Part shown: in pieces, positions 26,790 to 35,208 of the stretch
Numbering within the stretch: position 1 is the stretch's first letter
Layout of the letters: each line of letters starts with the position of its first letter
Assembly: GCA_002377695.1 (NCBI GenBank)
Contig: DFQH01000008.1
Location: forward strand, 154,710-218,709
Direction: 5' to 3'
Length of the DNA stretch: 64,000 nt
From: Citromicrobium sp. UBA3494
GTDB lineage: Bacteria; Pseudomonadota; Alphaproteobacteria; Sphingomonadales; Sphingomonadaceae
Translations under genes and position numbers: made by a program
The notes under the pieces: generated by a model
The model's database searches: none
The model's input: only the letters and a program-made list of their open reading frames with translations
What the model was told of the DNA's origin: nothing

Positions 26790-27868
26790 CACGCCAGCCC
26801 CCGCGCGATCATGGGGCCGAGCCGGTTGGCCACGGGCAGAGGAAGGCGCTTCCACATTTCGATCTTGCGCGCATAGGCATCACTGGTGGGATCGACATCG
26901 CGCGCCTCGGCATCCGGGGCGGTCCAGCGGGCATAGGCGAGCGGCTCGGGTTCGAACCCCCAGTTTTTCTTGTAGTTATACGGCCCGCTGCCGGTTTTCG
27001 AACGACCGAAATCGAAGCGCGTGCAGTCGCGCTCGGCCCGCGCATGGCACATGAGCGCGTAATACATGCGCTCGTTGGCCCGCGTTGCGCGCGCGCGCCA
27101 TACGCCGCCACCCCAGAAGGGAAACGCCGTGCCGCCATGATAAAGGGTCAGCACGCTGGCGAGTGGTTGCTCGCCTTCCCACACCGTCAGGATATCGGCC
27201 CGATCGTCGAATCCGCGCAGAACCGCATCGAACAGGCTGCGAGGGAAGACAGGCGTGCCGAGGTTATGGACGCTGGCCGCGTAGCAGGCATAGTGCGCCA
27301 CCCGGTCGGCCTCCTTCGTGCCCACCGTGACGGTGAGGTCGTTCTTCAGGCTCTTGCGCACTTCGGCACGCTGCTTGCGCGGAATGGCCAGCAATTGTGC
27401 CTCGTCGTCCTCGGCGAGATCGGTCACGAAGCCGGCGTGCTTGCCGCTGATTACTTCCCAGCCAGCGGGAGCCTCGCCGCCGCGCAGTTCCACCTCTTCG
27501 CAGGAGAGGCGCAGCGCCAGTTCCTGCGCGGCGCGGGCAAGCCCCTCTGCGATATGCGTGTCCTCTGCCAGTGGGCCGCCGTCGACCGCGAAGCCGCTGG
27601 ACACCAGCGCGCGGCCGAAAAGAGGCGAGTGGACCAGCGTCAATGGAAGCCAACCGACGATCTTCCCGTCGCGCGTGGCGACGATGCCCCTGGCACGCTG
27701 GCCGGTGCCGCGTTCGACCGCGATCAGCCATGCGGGCAGGTGAAACGGGCTGCCGCCCTGGACATGCACGAAGGCGGTGATGGCCTGCGTTACATCGTCG
27801 TCGCCGAGATCGGCAATCGAGATTTCGGCCTGGCTTCCCGGGTATGCGGGACGGAAAGGGGCGTTCAT
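26789..27868 (-). CDS. FemAB-related XrtA-associated acyltransferase
   Basis: A 359-residue GNAT/FemAB-fold protein. The core reads PFWGGGVWRARATRANERMYYALM, and the closing RFDFGRSKTGSGPYNYKKNWGFEP is characteristic of the PEP-CTERM-associated FemAB-like family (TIGR03019 as I recall it). FemAB proteins transfer aminoacyl groups, and here the role is probably modification of the polysaccharide or of its lipid precursor. Its start and stop both overlap neighbours by ATGA, with the deacetylase before it and the glycosyltransferase after it, so it is translationally coupled in the operon. Confidence 0.85.
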   Translation of the reverse strand: MNAPFRPAYPGSQAEISIADLGDDDVTQAITAFVHVQGGSPFHLPAWLIAVERGTGQRARGIVATRDGKIVGWLPLTLVHSPLFGRALVSSGFAVDGGPLAEDTHIAEGLARAAQELALRLSCEEVELRGGEAPAGWEVISGKHAGFVTDLAEDDEAQLLAIPRKQRAEVRKSLKNDLTVTVGTKEADRVAHYACYAASVHNLGTPVFPRSLFDAVLRGFDDRADILTVWEGEQPLASVLTLYHGGTAFPFWGGGVWRARATRANERMYYALMCHARAERDCTRFDFGRSKTGSGPYNYKKNWGFEPEPLAYARWTAPDAEARDVDPTSDAYARKIEMWKRLPLPVANRLGPMIARGLA

Positions 27869-28755
27869 GCGGCCTCCGCCTGCGTATCGGGCGCGACATT
27901 TTGCGCTATGGCGTCGATCCGGCCCCAGCAAAAATCGCCCAGCAGCCGTTCCAGCTTGGCCTCCATGGCCGATAGATTGGTGTAGTGCCTCAGGCGCGAG
28001 CGCAGTGGAGCGCCGGCCACACGCGGCTGGCCGGGGTCGATTTCCCAGGGATGGAAATAGAAGATCGCCGGACGCCGCTCTTCGCGGTTGACCTGCTCGA
28101 TCGCCCAGCGGGAGAAGCCGTAGGGCAAGGTCCTGAAGAAACCGCCGCCCCCTGCCGCCACCCGTCGCTTCCCCAGCATGGCGGTCGTCACCGGGAGCTC
28201 GACGAGCGACGCTCCTTCAACCGGCCGGAACGCGAAGCGCGGGGCCTCGCGCCAACCGTAATGGTCGTGTGCGATGGGGGCCACGCTGGAGGAATAAGCG
28301 TAGCCTTGCTGTGCCAGTTCCTCGAACGCCCACAGGTTGCGCGCATCGATGGAAAAGCTCGGCGCGCGGTAGCCGGTGACGGTCTGACCGCTGGCATCCT
28401 CCAGAATCTCGCGGGACTTGCGCAGATCTTCCGCGAAGGCGGCGCGATCCATGGTGAACACGCGCTGGTGATCGTACCCATGGCTGGCAATCTCGTGCCC
28501 GGCATCGGCGATGGCGCGGATAGCCTGCGGTACACGCTCTGCCACCCAGCCCAGCGTGAAGAACGTGGCCTTCACCCCTGCCCTGTCGAACAGCGCGAGA
28601 ACGCAATCGACATTGCACTCGACGCGGAAATCGCACGCATCCCAGTCGCCGCGCGCAATCGTGTTCTCGAACGCGCCGACCTGGAACCAGTCCTCAACGT
28701 CGACGGACAGGCCATTCACGATGCGTCTGGGGTGGGAAGCCGGGGCGAGGTCCAT
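27865..28755 (-). CDS. XrtA-associated polysaccharide deacetylase
   Basis: Carbohydrate esterase family 4 (NodB homology) protein of 296 residues. The metal and catalytic residues are in SVDVEDWF (Asp19, Glu21, Asp22) and ASHGYDH (His92, His96), with GYRAPSFSID and a C-terminal FYFHPWEI. This matches exosortase-associated polysaccharide deacetylases (TIGR03006 as I recall it), which remove N-acetyl groups from the exopolysaccharide. No signal peptide is visible. It begins two bases after the stop of the preceding ATPase gene and ends overlapping the FemAB-like start. Confidence 0.93.
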   Translation of the reverse strand: MDLAPASHPRRIVNGLSVDVEDWFQVGAFENTIARGDWDACDFRVECNVDCVLALFDRAGVKATFFTLGWVAERVPQAIRAIADAGHEIASHGYDHQRVFTMDRAAFAEDLRKSREILEDASGQTVTGYRAPSFSIDARNLWAFEELAQQGYAYSSSVAPIAHDHYGWREAPRFAFRPVEGASLVELPVTTAMLGKRRVAAGGGGFFRTLPYGFSRWAIEQVNREERRPAIFYFHPWEIDPGQPRVAGAPLRSRLRHYTNLSAMEAKLERLLGDFCWGRIDAIAQNVAPDTQAEAA

Positions 28756-28757
28756 GG

Positions 28758-29957
28758 TTACGCCGCCCGGTTATCCTTCTGGCGCCCGTCGGCATCGAGC
28801 CATTCGATCAGCAGGCGCAGGAGATAGCGGGTGCTTTCTTCCTGTTCCTCCAGCCGCGCCTCGAGCGCGCCGACGCGGTCCGCAAGCCCGCCATCGCCCT
28901 TGCGCGGGCCTTCTTCGATGGCGCGCGACAAGGTGGCGATGGCAGCGCGCAGATCGTCCATATCCTCTCCCACAGGCCTGTCCGGCGCGCCGGACGCAGC
29001 TTCGCGCCGGGGCTGCGGCGTCGCCTCCTGCGCAGGGGCAGGAGCGGGCGCCGGAGTCGGCGCAGGTGCGGGTGCGGGTGCAGACGCCATGTCCGCGGCG
29101 GGATTGGCAAATGGGCGGCTACGCTCCCCTTCAGCCTCGCTGCGGTTGTCGCGTGCCATTTCCTCGACCACCTGGTCCAGCATCGCGCAATCGATATGCG
29201 TACGCTGCTCCACCGCGCCCATCAGCAGCAGGCGCGTAGCTATCTGGTTGACGCGGCGCGGGATGCCCCCGCTCGCCTCGTGGATCTTCGGGAAGATCTT
29301 GGGATCGAAGGACGGGGTGCCCTTCCAGTTCACCAGCGACAGCCGGTGTTCGATGTAGGGCGCGATTTCCTGCACCTCCATCGGGGTAAGATGATGCGCC
29401 GCGATCACCCGCTGGCGCAGCTGCTCCAGCCGGTCATGCCCGGCGAGCGTCTGCTTGAATTCCGGCTGGCCCAGCAGCAGCTGCTGCAGCAGCGGATGTG
29501 AACCGAGCTGGAAATTGCTCATCATCCGCAGCTCTTCCAGCGCTTCGAAGCTGAGGTTCTGCGCTTCGTCGACCACCAGCAGGCAGCGGCGGCCATCGCG
29601 CGCTTCCTCGTGCAGGAAGGTCTCGATCGCGCCGAGCGCAGCCGCCTTGTCCTTGCCCGAAACATCCAGGCCGAAGCTTTGCGCGACGAGATGAACCAGC
29701 TCCGATCCATCGAGGTTGCTCGTCACCACCTGGCCGACGGTCATCTGATCGGGGTCCACTTTCTTCATCAGGTGCGCGACCATGGTCGACTTGCCCGAAC
29801 CGATCTCGCCCGTGATGACGATGAAGCCCTCCCCCTGCGACATTCCGTAGCCGAGATAGCTCAGCGCCTTGCGGTGCGTGATGCTCTCGAAATAGAACGT
29901 CGGGTCCGGCGTGAGCTGGAATGGTCGGCCCGTGAAACCGTAGTACTGATCGAACAT
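28758..29957 (-). CDS. XrtA-associated AAA ATPase
   Basis: ExeA/GspA-like ATPase of 399 residues. Walker A is GEIGSGKSTMV with Lys56 and Walker B is LLVVDEAQNL. The N-terminus MFDQYYGFTGRPFQLTPDP is diagnostic of the putative secretion ATPase of PEP-CTERM loci (TIGR03015 as I recall it). The central part after residue about 280 is an alanine/proline repeat linker (PAPAPAPTPAPAP). A coiled-coil-like Glu-rich stretch, LEARLEEQEEST, is near the C-terminus. It presumably drives polysaccharide or PEP-CTERM protein handling, and its partner is unknown. It lies between the barrel and deacetylase genes. Confidence 0.9.
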   Translation of the reverse strand: MFDQYYGFTGRPFQLTPDPTFYFESITHRKALSYLGYGMSQGEGFIVITGEIGSGKSTMVAHLMKKVDPDQMTVGQVVTSNLDGSELVHLVAQSFGLDVSGKDKAAALGAIETFLHEEARDGRRCLLVVDEAQNLSFEALEELRMMSNFQLGSHPLLQQLLLGQPEFKQTLAGHDRLEQLRQRVIAAHHLTPMEVQEIAPYIEHRLSLVNWKGTPSFDPKIFPKIHEASGGIPRRVNQIATRLLLMGAVEQRTHIDCAMLDQVVEEMARDNRSEAEGERSRPFANPAADMASAPAPAPAPTPAPAPAPAQEATPQPRREAASGAPDRPVGEDMDDLRAAIATLSRAIEEGPRKGDGGLADRVGALEARLEEQEESTRYLLRLLIEWLDADGRQKDNRAA

Positions 29958-29981
29958 GGCTGGTGGCGGTCCCCTGGGTAT

Positions 29982-31772
29982 CTAGAAGTCGTAGCGCAGG
30001 CCGATGAGGGCCGACGCGTTGGTTTCGTCCACGAGATCGCTGTCGATCCTGTCGATCGAGACGGCGGCGCGCGCGGACAGGTTGTTGAAGAGCGTGCGGT
30101 TGTAGGCGGCGGATGCGCCCAGCAGCAGCGCATCGGCAAGGTCGCTGCCGCCCTTGTCCAGATAGCTGGCATAGGCGTTCAGGTTGAAGCCCGAGAACGG
30201 ATCGAGCGGACCGCCAACGCTGATATTTGCATAGTAGCTCTGGTCCACCGTGCCATCCGCCAGTTCAAGCAGCGTGCCCTGCGCGCCGAAGAACTTGCGG
30301 CGGTCGTAGCCCAGGCTCAGCCCGGTGCTCAGGCGGCCAATCTGGGTGGAATAGGCAAGGTTTGCGCCCTGGTTGCGGAAGGCAGCGCTGCGCACGGAGG
30401 ACAGCGCGCCGCCAAGACAGTCTGCCGAGCCTTCGGTGCCCGTACCGGTGACGCAGCCGGTGAAGTCGCCCGTGAGCGCATTGCGCGACGCCTCGAAGCC
30501 AATCGGAAGATTGGCCAGCGAATTGGTGATCGCGCCGCCGAAACCGCTGATCGAGTTGTAGACCGACGCGTTGACTGCCGAGCGCGAGGACGCCTGCCAG
30601 CTGAAGGTGCCGTAGTAGGAATCGCTGTCGTAACGGCGGCCGTAATGCGCTTCGAGCTGGGTCCGGCGCGAGGGCTTCCAGACCACGCCCACATCCCAGA
30701 TCAGCCCCTCGGTCTCGAATGCAATCCGGCGCGGGCTGTTCTCGTCGGTCTGGTAGCGGCCGTCCGCACCCAGGACGGGATCGCCATTTGTGTCGCGCAC
30801 GACATCGCGGTTCGACACCTCGACATTCTCGTATCCGACCCCGCCCACCACGGCGAGGCCGGGGCCGACCGGTACGGTCACATCGGCGCGGGCGTAGAGA
30901 TCGCGCACGCGCTGGTCGGAGTTGGAAATGTCTTCCTGGTATGCGCCACCACCAATGCCGACGCCAACCGGCAGCACCGCTTGCGGAGCGATTCCGACAC
31001 GCGCGTTGGCGGAATGGACGACGCTTTCCTGCGCCACATCGATCGCGGTCACGGTGTTGTCCACCACGCCCACCGCGGGCTCTTCCACCCGGTTATAGCC
31101 GAAACGGTAGTTCGCACTGATCTGAGCCGCGCCCATGCGGGTCGAAATATTGGGCCCGGCATAGACCGAATAGACCCGCGCTTCGTTATCGGCGTCGATC
31201 GGCTGGCCGCTCGCCACGGTCGCCCCGCCACCGCTATCGACACGGGTGCGCGCGGCAAGGCCGCCCGCCTCGATCGTCACGCCCGGAGCGATCGCGCCAT
31301 AGCCACGCGCAACGCCCGACAGGCTATCGCCGGCTCCGACATTCGGCGACAGGTCGTCGCCGTAACTGATGACGCGGTCGTAGCGCAGCGAGACGGAGCC
31401 CCCGGCGCGGCGGCCCTGGACCGACGCATCGACACCGGCTGCGACCGAACCGTAAACGGAGGTTTCGCTATCGGGCTCGATCCGCTGGGTGACGATCTGG
31501 TTCGCTTCGATATAGGGATCGATCCGAAGCCGCTGGCGCGTGGGTGCGCCGCTGGGCCGCGAAGCGTCGCCGCCGCCGTAACTGTCACCCTCGCCATCCT
31601 CGTACCCCTGGCCGCCGGGATCGGCACCATAGGGCGATGTCGATGCGGGCGCGGTCGAGGTATTGCCCCCACCCGTCACCTGATCGTCGCGCCAGTCGTA
31701 CTGGGCGAACGCGGGCGCCGGAAGCAGTGCGCCAGCGCTCAGCAGCGCGGCTATCACGGGCAGGCGGGTCAT
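29982..31772 (-). CDS. XrtA-associated outer-membrane beta-barrel protein
   Basis: A 596-residue secreted protein with a signal peptide (LPVIAALLSAGALLPAPAFA) cut before QYDWRDD. A glycine-rich acidic spacer comes next, then many amphipathic beta strands ending LIGLRYDF, the terminal aromatic signature of an outer-membrane barrel. Length, start and cluster position match the PEP-CTERM-associated barrel family (TIGR03016 as I recall it), a candidate polysaccharide or protein pore. I prefer ATG 31772 because GAGG lies nine bases ahead of it. The alternative ATG 31787 overlaps the tyrosine kinase stop (ATGA). Confidence 0.82.
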   Translation of the reverse strand: MTRLPVIAALLSAGALLPAPAFAQYDWRDDQVTGGGNTSTAPASTSPYGADPGGQGYEDGEGDSYGGGDASRPSGAPTRQRLRIDPYIEANQIVTQRIEPDSETSVYGSVAAGVDASVQGRRAGGSVSLRYDRVISYGDDLSPNVGAGDSLSGVARGYGAIAPGVTIEAGGLAARTRVDSGGGATVASGQPIDADNEARVYSVYAGPNISTRMGAAQISANYRFGYNRVEEPAVGVVDNTVTAIDVAQESVVHSANARVGIAPQAVLPVGVGIGGGAYQEDISNSDQRVRDLYARADVTVPVGPGLAVVGGVGYENVEVSNRDVVRDTNGDPVLGADGRYQTDENSPRRIAFETEGLIWDVGVVWKPSRRTQLEAHYGRRYDSDSYYGTFSWQASSRSAVNASVYNSISGFGGAITNSLANLPIGFEASRNALTGDFTGCVTGTGTEGSADCLGGALSSVRSAAFRNQGANLAYSTQIGRLSTGLSLGYDRRKFFGAQGTLLELADGTVDQSYYANISVGGPLDPFSGFNLNAYASYLDKGGSDLADALLLGASAAYNRTLFNNLSARAAVSIDRIDSDLVDETNASALIGLRYDF

Positions 31773-31783
31773 GGTGGAAGTCC

Positions 31784-32854
31784 TCATCCGTAATAACTCC
31801 CGAAACGGCGCCCGCTCGGACTGAAGATCGCGTTGTTCAGCACCAGCTTGATGTCCGGACATGCGCTCAGCAGCTGGGCTGCATCCTCCAGCGCGCTCTT
31901 GCCCGTACGGTCGGCGCGCGCGACCAGGATCGTCTGGCCGACATGCTTTGCGATTTCGGCGGCGGGCGACGCTGCCAGGGCAGGCGGGCTGTCGACCAGC
32001 ACAATCCGGTTCGGGGCCTGCGCGGTCAGCCGTTCGAACAGTTCGGCGGTGCTGCGGCTGGAAAGAGCCTCGCTCGCATGGCTTGCGTTGCGGCCGGGCG
32101 GTAGCAGCCAGAGCCCGTCGATATCGGTCCTGAGCACGTGATTTTCGACGCGGATCTCGCTGTCGGCGAGCACATCCATCAGCCCCGTGTGTTCGGGCAG
32201 GCCGAACACGTCCCTGATCGACGGGTTGGCCATGTCCGCATCGATCAGCACCACCTCCAGATCGCGCTCGGCAGCCAGCGACAGCGCCAGATTGACGGCG
32301 CAGAAGGTCTTGCCCTCGTCCGCATGCGGTGAGGTGATGAGGATCCGGCGAGACAGGCCGGTTCCGGCGGCGCGCGCCGCCTCCAGGACCTGACGCTTCA
32401 CGATACGGAATTCCTCGGCCAGACCGGACGCCTGACCGTTGGGATCGATGAAACCGCGTTCGCGCAACCGATTGAAATCGACCTCCACGCTCTGCCCGGC
32501 AAGCGCGATGGCATTGGCGCTGCCATCGATCACCGCCGGCGGCGCAGCGTGCGGCGTGGCAGCAGGCTGCGTCGCAGGGACCGGCAGGCTGGCCTGCGAA
32601 ATGTCGCTCTCCACCGGAATATCCCGGCTGACTGGCTCCGGCGAAGGTGCAGGCGCGGCTTCGGGGGCCGGTTCGCTGGCGGGCTTGCGAAGCGGCCGCG
32701 CGCGCTTCATCGGCACGTCGTCGAAGCTGCGCGGCATCGGGGCCGCGCCCAGATCGTTCAGCCCGAAGGCTCCGCTGGCGCGCTCCAGAAGAGAGCTTTT
32801 CTCTTCCTTTTGCCCGTCCTCTTTCGGGGGCTGGATGGGGCGATGTTCGGTCAT
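31784..32854 (-). CDS. XrtA-associated tyrosine-protein kinase (BY-kinase)
   Basis: Cytoplasmic bacterial tyrosine autokinase of 356 residues. The kinase domain begins near residue 150, with P-loop SPHADEGKTFCAVN and Walker A' VVLIDADMANPS. The C-terminus ends RRFGSYYG, whose two tyrosines (354, 355) are probable autophosphorylation sites. The N-terminal half is a Pro/Ala-rich linker. It is the partner of the adjacent chain-length protein in a split BY-kinase (CpsC/CpsD) system controlling polymer length. This is the kinase family found with XrtA (TIGR03018 as I recall it). Its stop overlaps an alternative ATG of the barrel gene. Confidence 0.9.
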   Translation of the reverse strand: MTEHRPIQPPKEDGQKEEKSSLLERASGAFGLNDLGAAPMPRSFDDVPMKRARPLRKPASEPAPEAAPAPSPEPVSRDIPVESDISQASLPVPATQPAATPHAAPPAVIDGSANAIALAGQSVEVDFNRLRERGFIDPNGQASGLAEEFRIVKRQVLEAARAAGTGLSRRILITSPHADEGKTFCAVNLALSLAAERDLEVVLIDADMANPSIRDVFGLPEHTGLMDVLADSEIRVENHVLRTDIDGLWLLPPGRNASHASEALSSRSTAELFERLTAQAPNRIVLVDSPPALAASPAAEIAKHVGQTILVARADRTGKSALEDAAQLLSACPDIKLVLNNAIFSPSGRRFGSYYG

Positions 32855-32864
32855 TGCGGCCTCC

Positions 32865-34373
32865 TCACGCCATCACCTGGCCAACCTGGACGAACTCGAG
32901 CCCGAGCAGGATGACGAGCAAACCGCCAAGCGCCCCGGTTCCGGCGTAGAACAGTCGCAGCTGGCGATCCTCGGCAGCCTTCCGGATGGGCGGAACGCTG
33001 CGCGAGATCGTACCGATAACCGGCAGGCCGATCGCCTTGGCGAGCCCGGCGCTGGTCGAGAATGTGGAGCGCAGCATGGTGAGTGCGATGGCGCTCCCCA
33101 GCCCCGCGCCCGCACCCAGCACCGCCACTGCCAGCAGCAGCAGCGGCCGGTTCGGCGCTGCCGGGCGGCTCGATACGCCGGGCGCATCGATGATATCGAA
33201 GCGGAAGGAGCTGCGTTCGCTTTCCACCTGGCTGCGCAGTTCCATCTCTTCGCGGTCCTGCAGCAGCTCGTCGTACTTGTTCTTGAGAACCTCGTAATCG
33301 CGCCCGATCCGCTGTGCTTCTGCGGCAAGGCCGGGTTCGCTCGCCTGATCGGCGATCATCATGGAGATATCGGCCTGCAACGCCGCCTTGCGCGCCAGCA
33401 GCGCCTGCACGTTGGCCTGCCGCTCCGCCCGGATCGAGACGAGCGAGCTGTAGGCCGGATTGGGCATGCCCCCGGCCGAACCGCCACCGCCTGACTGGCG
33501 CAGCAACTGCAGCTGGCGCAGCGCGACCTGCATGTCCGGGTGATTGTTCTTGAGGCCGCGCGCGCGCAACTGGGCAACCTGTGCCTCTGCCTGCTCGAGC
33601 GCGCTGCCGCCCCCTGCCCCGCCAGACAGGGTCTGCGGCGTTCCCGCCAGCTGGCCGTTGATCGCGGCAAGCGCGCTTTGCGCACCTGCAATATCGGCTT
33701 CCACGCCGCGCATTTCGGTGCGGGCCTGCTGAAGCTTGCTGGAGATTGCCGCCGAGCCGCCGATCAGTTCGGGATGCTCTGCCTCGAACGCGGTCCGCCG
33801 TGCTTCGGCTTCCTCCAGGTCCTTGGCGCGCATGTCCAGCTGCTGGTCGAGCAGCGCGACCGCATCGCTCACCTCGCCGCGCGTTCCTTCGACATTGGCC
33901 TGCCTGAAAATCTCGAGCAGCTTGAGCACGACGTCCTGCGCCAGCTTCGCGTTCTCGGCATCGGTATAATCGCTGCGGCCCATCTGGGCGGTGATTTCGA
34001 AGAGATTGTCCTCCTCGCTCTTCACCTTCACGTTCTCGGCAAGGCTGGTGATCGCGCCTTCCATCGCGCGCGGGGAATTGATGTTCTCTCCCAGCTTGGT
34101 CGACTCGATCACCTGGCCCAGCGTGGAGGCGCTGGAGAGCCGCTGCCGGACGCGCGCGATATCGGTCATGTCGCTGCCCGCGATGCCGATCTGCTTCGAG
34201 AGCACGTCGTCCAGCTGCACGAAGATCTTCGCGCGGCTTTCATACGTGTTCGGGATGGAGGCGACGAACAGCCACCCCGCAAGGCAAACGCCCCAGGCCA
34301 CGCCCAGCGCGAGCCACTTGCGGCTCCAGGCGGCATAGAGCGCTGCGCGCACCTCGTCGAAAAGTTCGTTCAC
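32865..34373 (-). CDS. XrtA-associated polysaccharide chain-length determinant
   Basis: Wzz/GumC-type protein of 502 residues: a membrane segment at about residues 20-38, a long coiled-coil periplasmic domain (about 60-400), then proline-rich segments PAAPNRPLLLL and a second membrane span. The start codon is GTG. It has no kinase domain of its own and acts with the tyrosine kinase that follows 11 bases downstream. A third hydrophobic segment near the C-terminus (about 475-492) adds an extra span, as in the exosortase-linked family (TIGR03007 as I recall it). Coiled coils would set the O-unit or EPS length. Confidence 0.9.
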   Translation of the reverse strand: MNELFDEVRAALYAAWSRKWLALGVAWGVCLAGWLFVASIPNTYESRAKIFVQLDDVLSKQIGIAGSDMTDIARVRQRLSSASTLGQVIESTKLGENINSPRAMEGAITSLAENVKVKSEEDNLFEITAQMGRSDYTDAENAKLAQDVVLKLLEIFRQANVEGTRGEVSDAVALLDQQLDMRAKDLEEAEARRTAFEAEHPELIGGSAAISSKLQQARTEMRGVEADIAGAQSALAAINGQLAGTPQTLSGGAGGGSALEQAEAQVAQLRARGLKNNHPDMQVALRQLQLLRQSGGGGSAGGMPNPAYSSLVSIRAERQANVQALLARKAALQADISMMIADQASEPGLAAEAQRIGRDYEVLKNKYDELLQDREEMELRSQVESERSSFRFDIIDAPGVSSRPAAPNRPLLLLAVAVLGAGAGLGSAIALTMLRSTFSTSAGLAKAIGLPVIGTISRSVPPIRKAAEDRQLRLFYAGTGALGGLLVILLGLEFVQVGQVMA

Positions 34374-34386
34374 GTGAGCTACGCCC

Positions 34387-35031
34387 TCAAAATACGCTTT
34401 CGGGGATGATGATGACGTCGCCGGGCGCGAGCATCACGTTCGCATCGCTGTCACCGCGCCGAAGAAGGTCGGACAGGCGCAGCGAATATTCGCGCTGGCG
34501 GCCGACCCGGGGATCGAACCGGATCAGCTTGGCGCGGTTGCCGGCCGCGAATTCGGACAGGCCACCCACCGCGATCATCGCGTCGAGCACGGTCATGTTG
34601 GCGCGGTAGGGAATCGAGGCAGGCTTCTCGGTCGCGCCGATGATCCGCACCTGCTGGCTGAACGTGCCTGCGAACTTGGTCACGATCACCGACACGATCG
34701 GCTGTTCGATGAATTGCGACAGGTGCAGGCGGATATCTTCCTGCAGCATCGCCGGGGTCTTGCCCACGGCGGGCATGTCCGTGACCAGAGGAATCGTGAT
34801 CCGCCCGTCAGGCCGGACCTGGATATTGGTCGCCCCAAGCTCGGGGTTGCGCCAGACATGGATCGAAAGTTCGTCCAGCGGGCCGATCACATATTCCTGG
34901 CTCGGCCCTTCCTGCGTCGCCACGAAGGCGGCGGGCGGCAGTTCCGGCCCACCTCCGCCAACAACGCACCCGGCGAGAGCGAAAAGGCCGAGAATTAGGC
35001 TCAGAAACCTGGCAGTTGCGCGATTGCGCAT
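34387..35031 (-). CDS. XrtA-associated polysaccharide export lipoprotein (EpsE/Wza-like)
   Basis: A 214-residue outer-membrane lipoprotein with a signal peptide and lipobox LAGC (Cys22). It has the poly_export domain (YVIGPLDELSIHVWRNPEL, IQVRPDGRITIPLV, LQEDIRLHLSQFIEQP) and a SLBB-like strand region ending GDVIIIPESVF. It forms the outer-membrane part of the EPS translocon. It is the first gene of the ten-gene minus-strand run that reaches 22085. The next upstream gene on the same strand is 177 bases away, across a hairpin. Family identity (TIGR03027 as I recall it) is firm, and the exported polymer is unknown. Confidence 0.92.
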   Translation of the reverse strand: MRNRATARFLSLILGLFALAGCVVGGGGPELPPAAFVATQEGPSQEYVIGPLDELSIHVWRNPELGATNIQVRPDGRITIPLVTDMPAVGKTPAMLQEDIRLHLSQFIEQPIVSVIVTKFAGTFSQQVRIIGATEKPASIPYRANMTVLDAMIAVGGLSEFAAGNRAKLIRFDPRVGRQREYSLRLSDLLRRGDSDANVMLAPGDVIIIPESVF

Positions 35032-35143
35032 GGGATCGATCCTTCCATTCGTGTCCGCCCGATGGCACGCCCGCGAAGCGCACCACCTTTGCTGGCCGAC
35101 GATTTGGGATCGTTCCTCGCCAAAAAGGGTGAATATCCCGTTA

Positions 35144-35176
35144 GCTACGGGACCTGTCTTGCGCCGGTCCCGTAGC
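35144..35176. promoter_or_regulatory. 11-bp stem inverted repeat upstream of the export gene
   Basis: GCTACGGGACC at 35144-35154 is the exact reverse complement of GGTCCCGTAGC at 35166-35176, separated by 11 bases. The pair lies 113-145 bases from the start of the export lipoprotein gene and just after the decarboxylase stop. It could be a terminator for the decarboxylase gene (no U-tract follows), an operator, or an attenuator. The rest of 35032-35208 holds no gene that I can recognise. Confidence 0.5.
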
Positions 35177-35208
35177 GGGACGCGGGGCCGGAAGAAGTTA
35201 ACGCCGCG

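Noticed and set aside
35032..35143. Sigma-54 promoter ahead of the EPS operon
   Set aside because: TGGCAC is present on the plus strand near 35063, but no TTGC element at the right spacing follows, and the minus strand gives no convincing -24/-12 pair.
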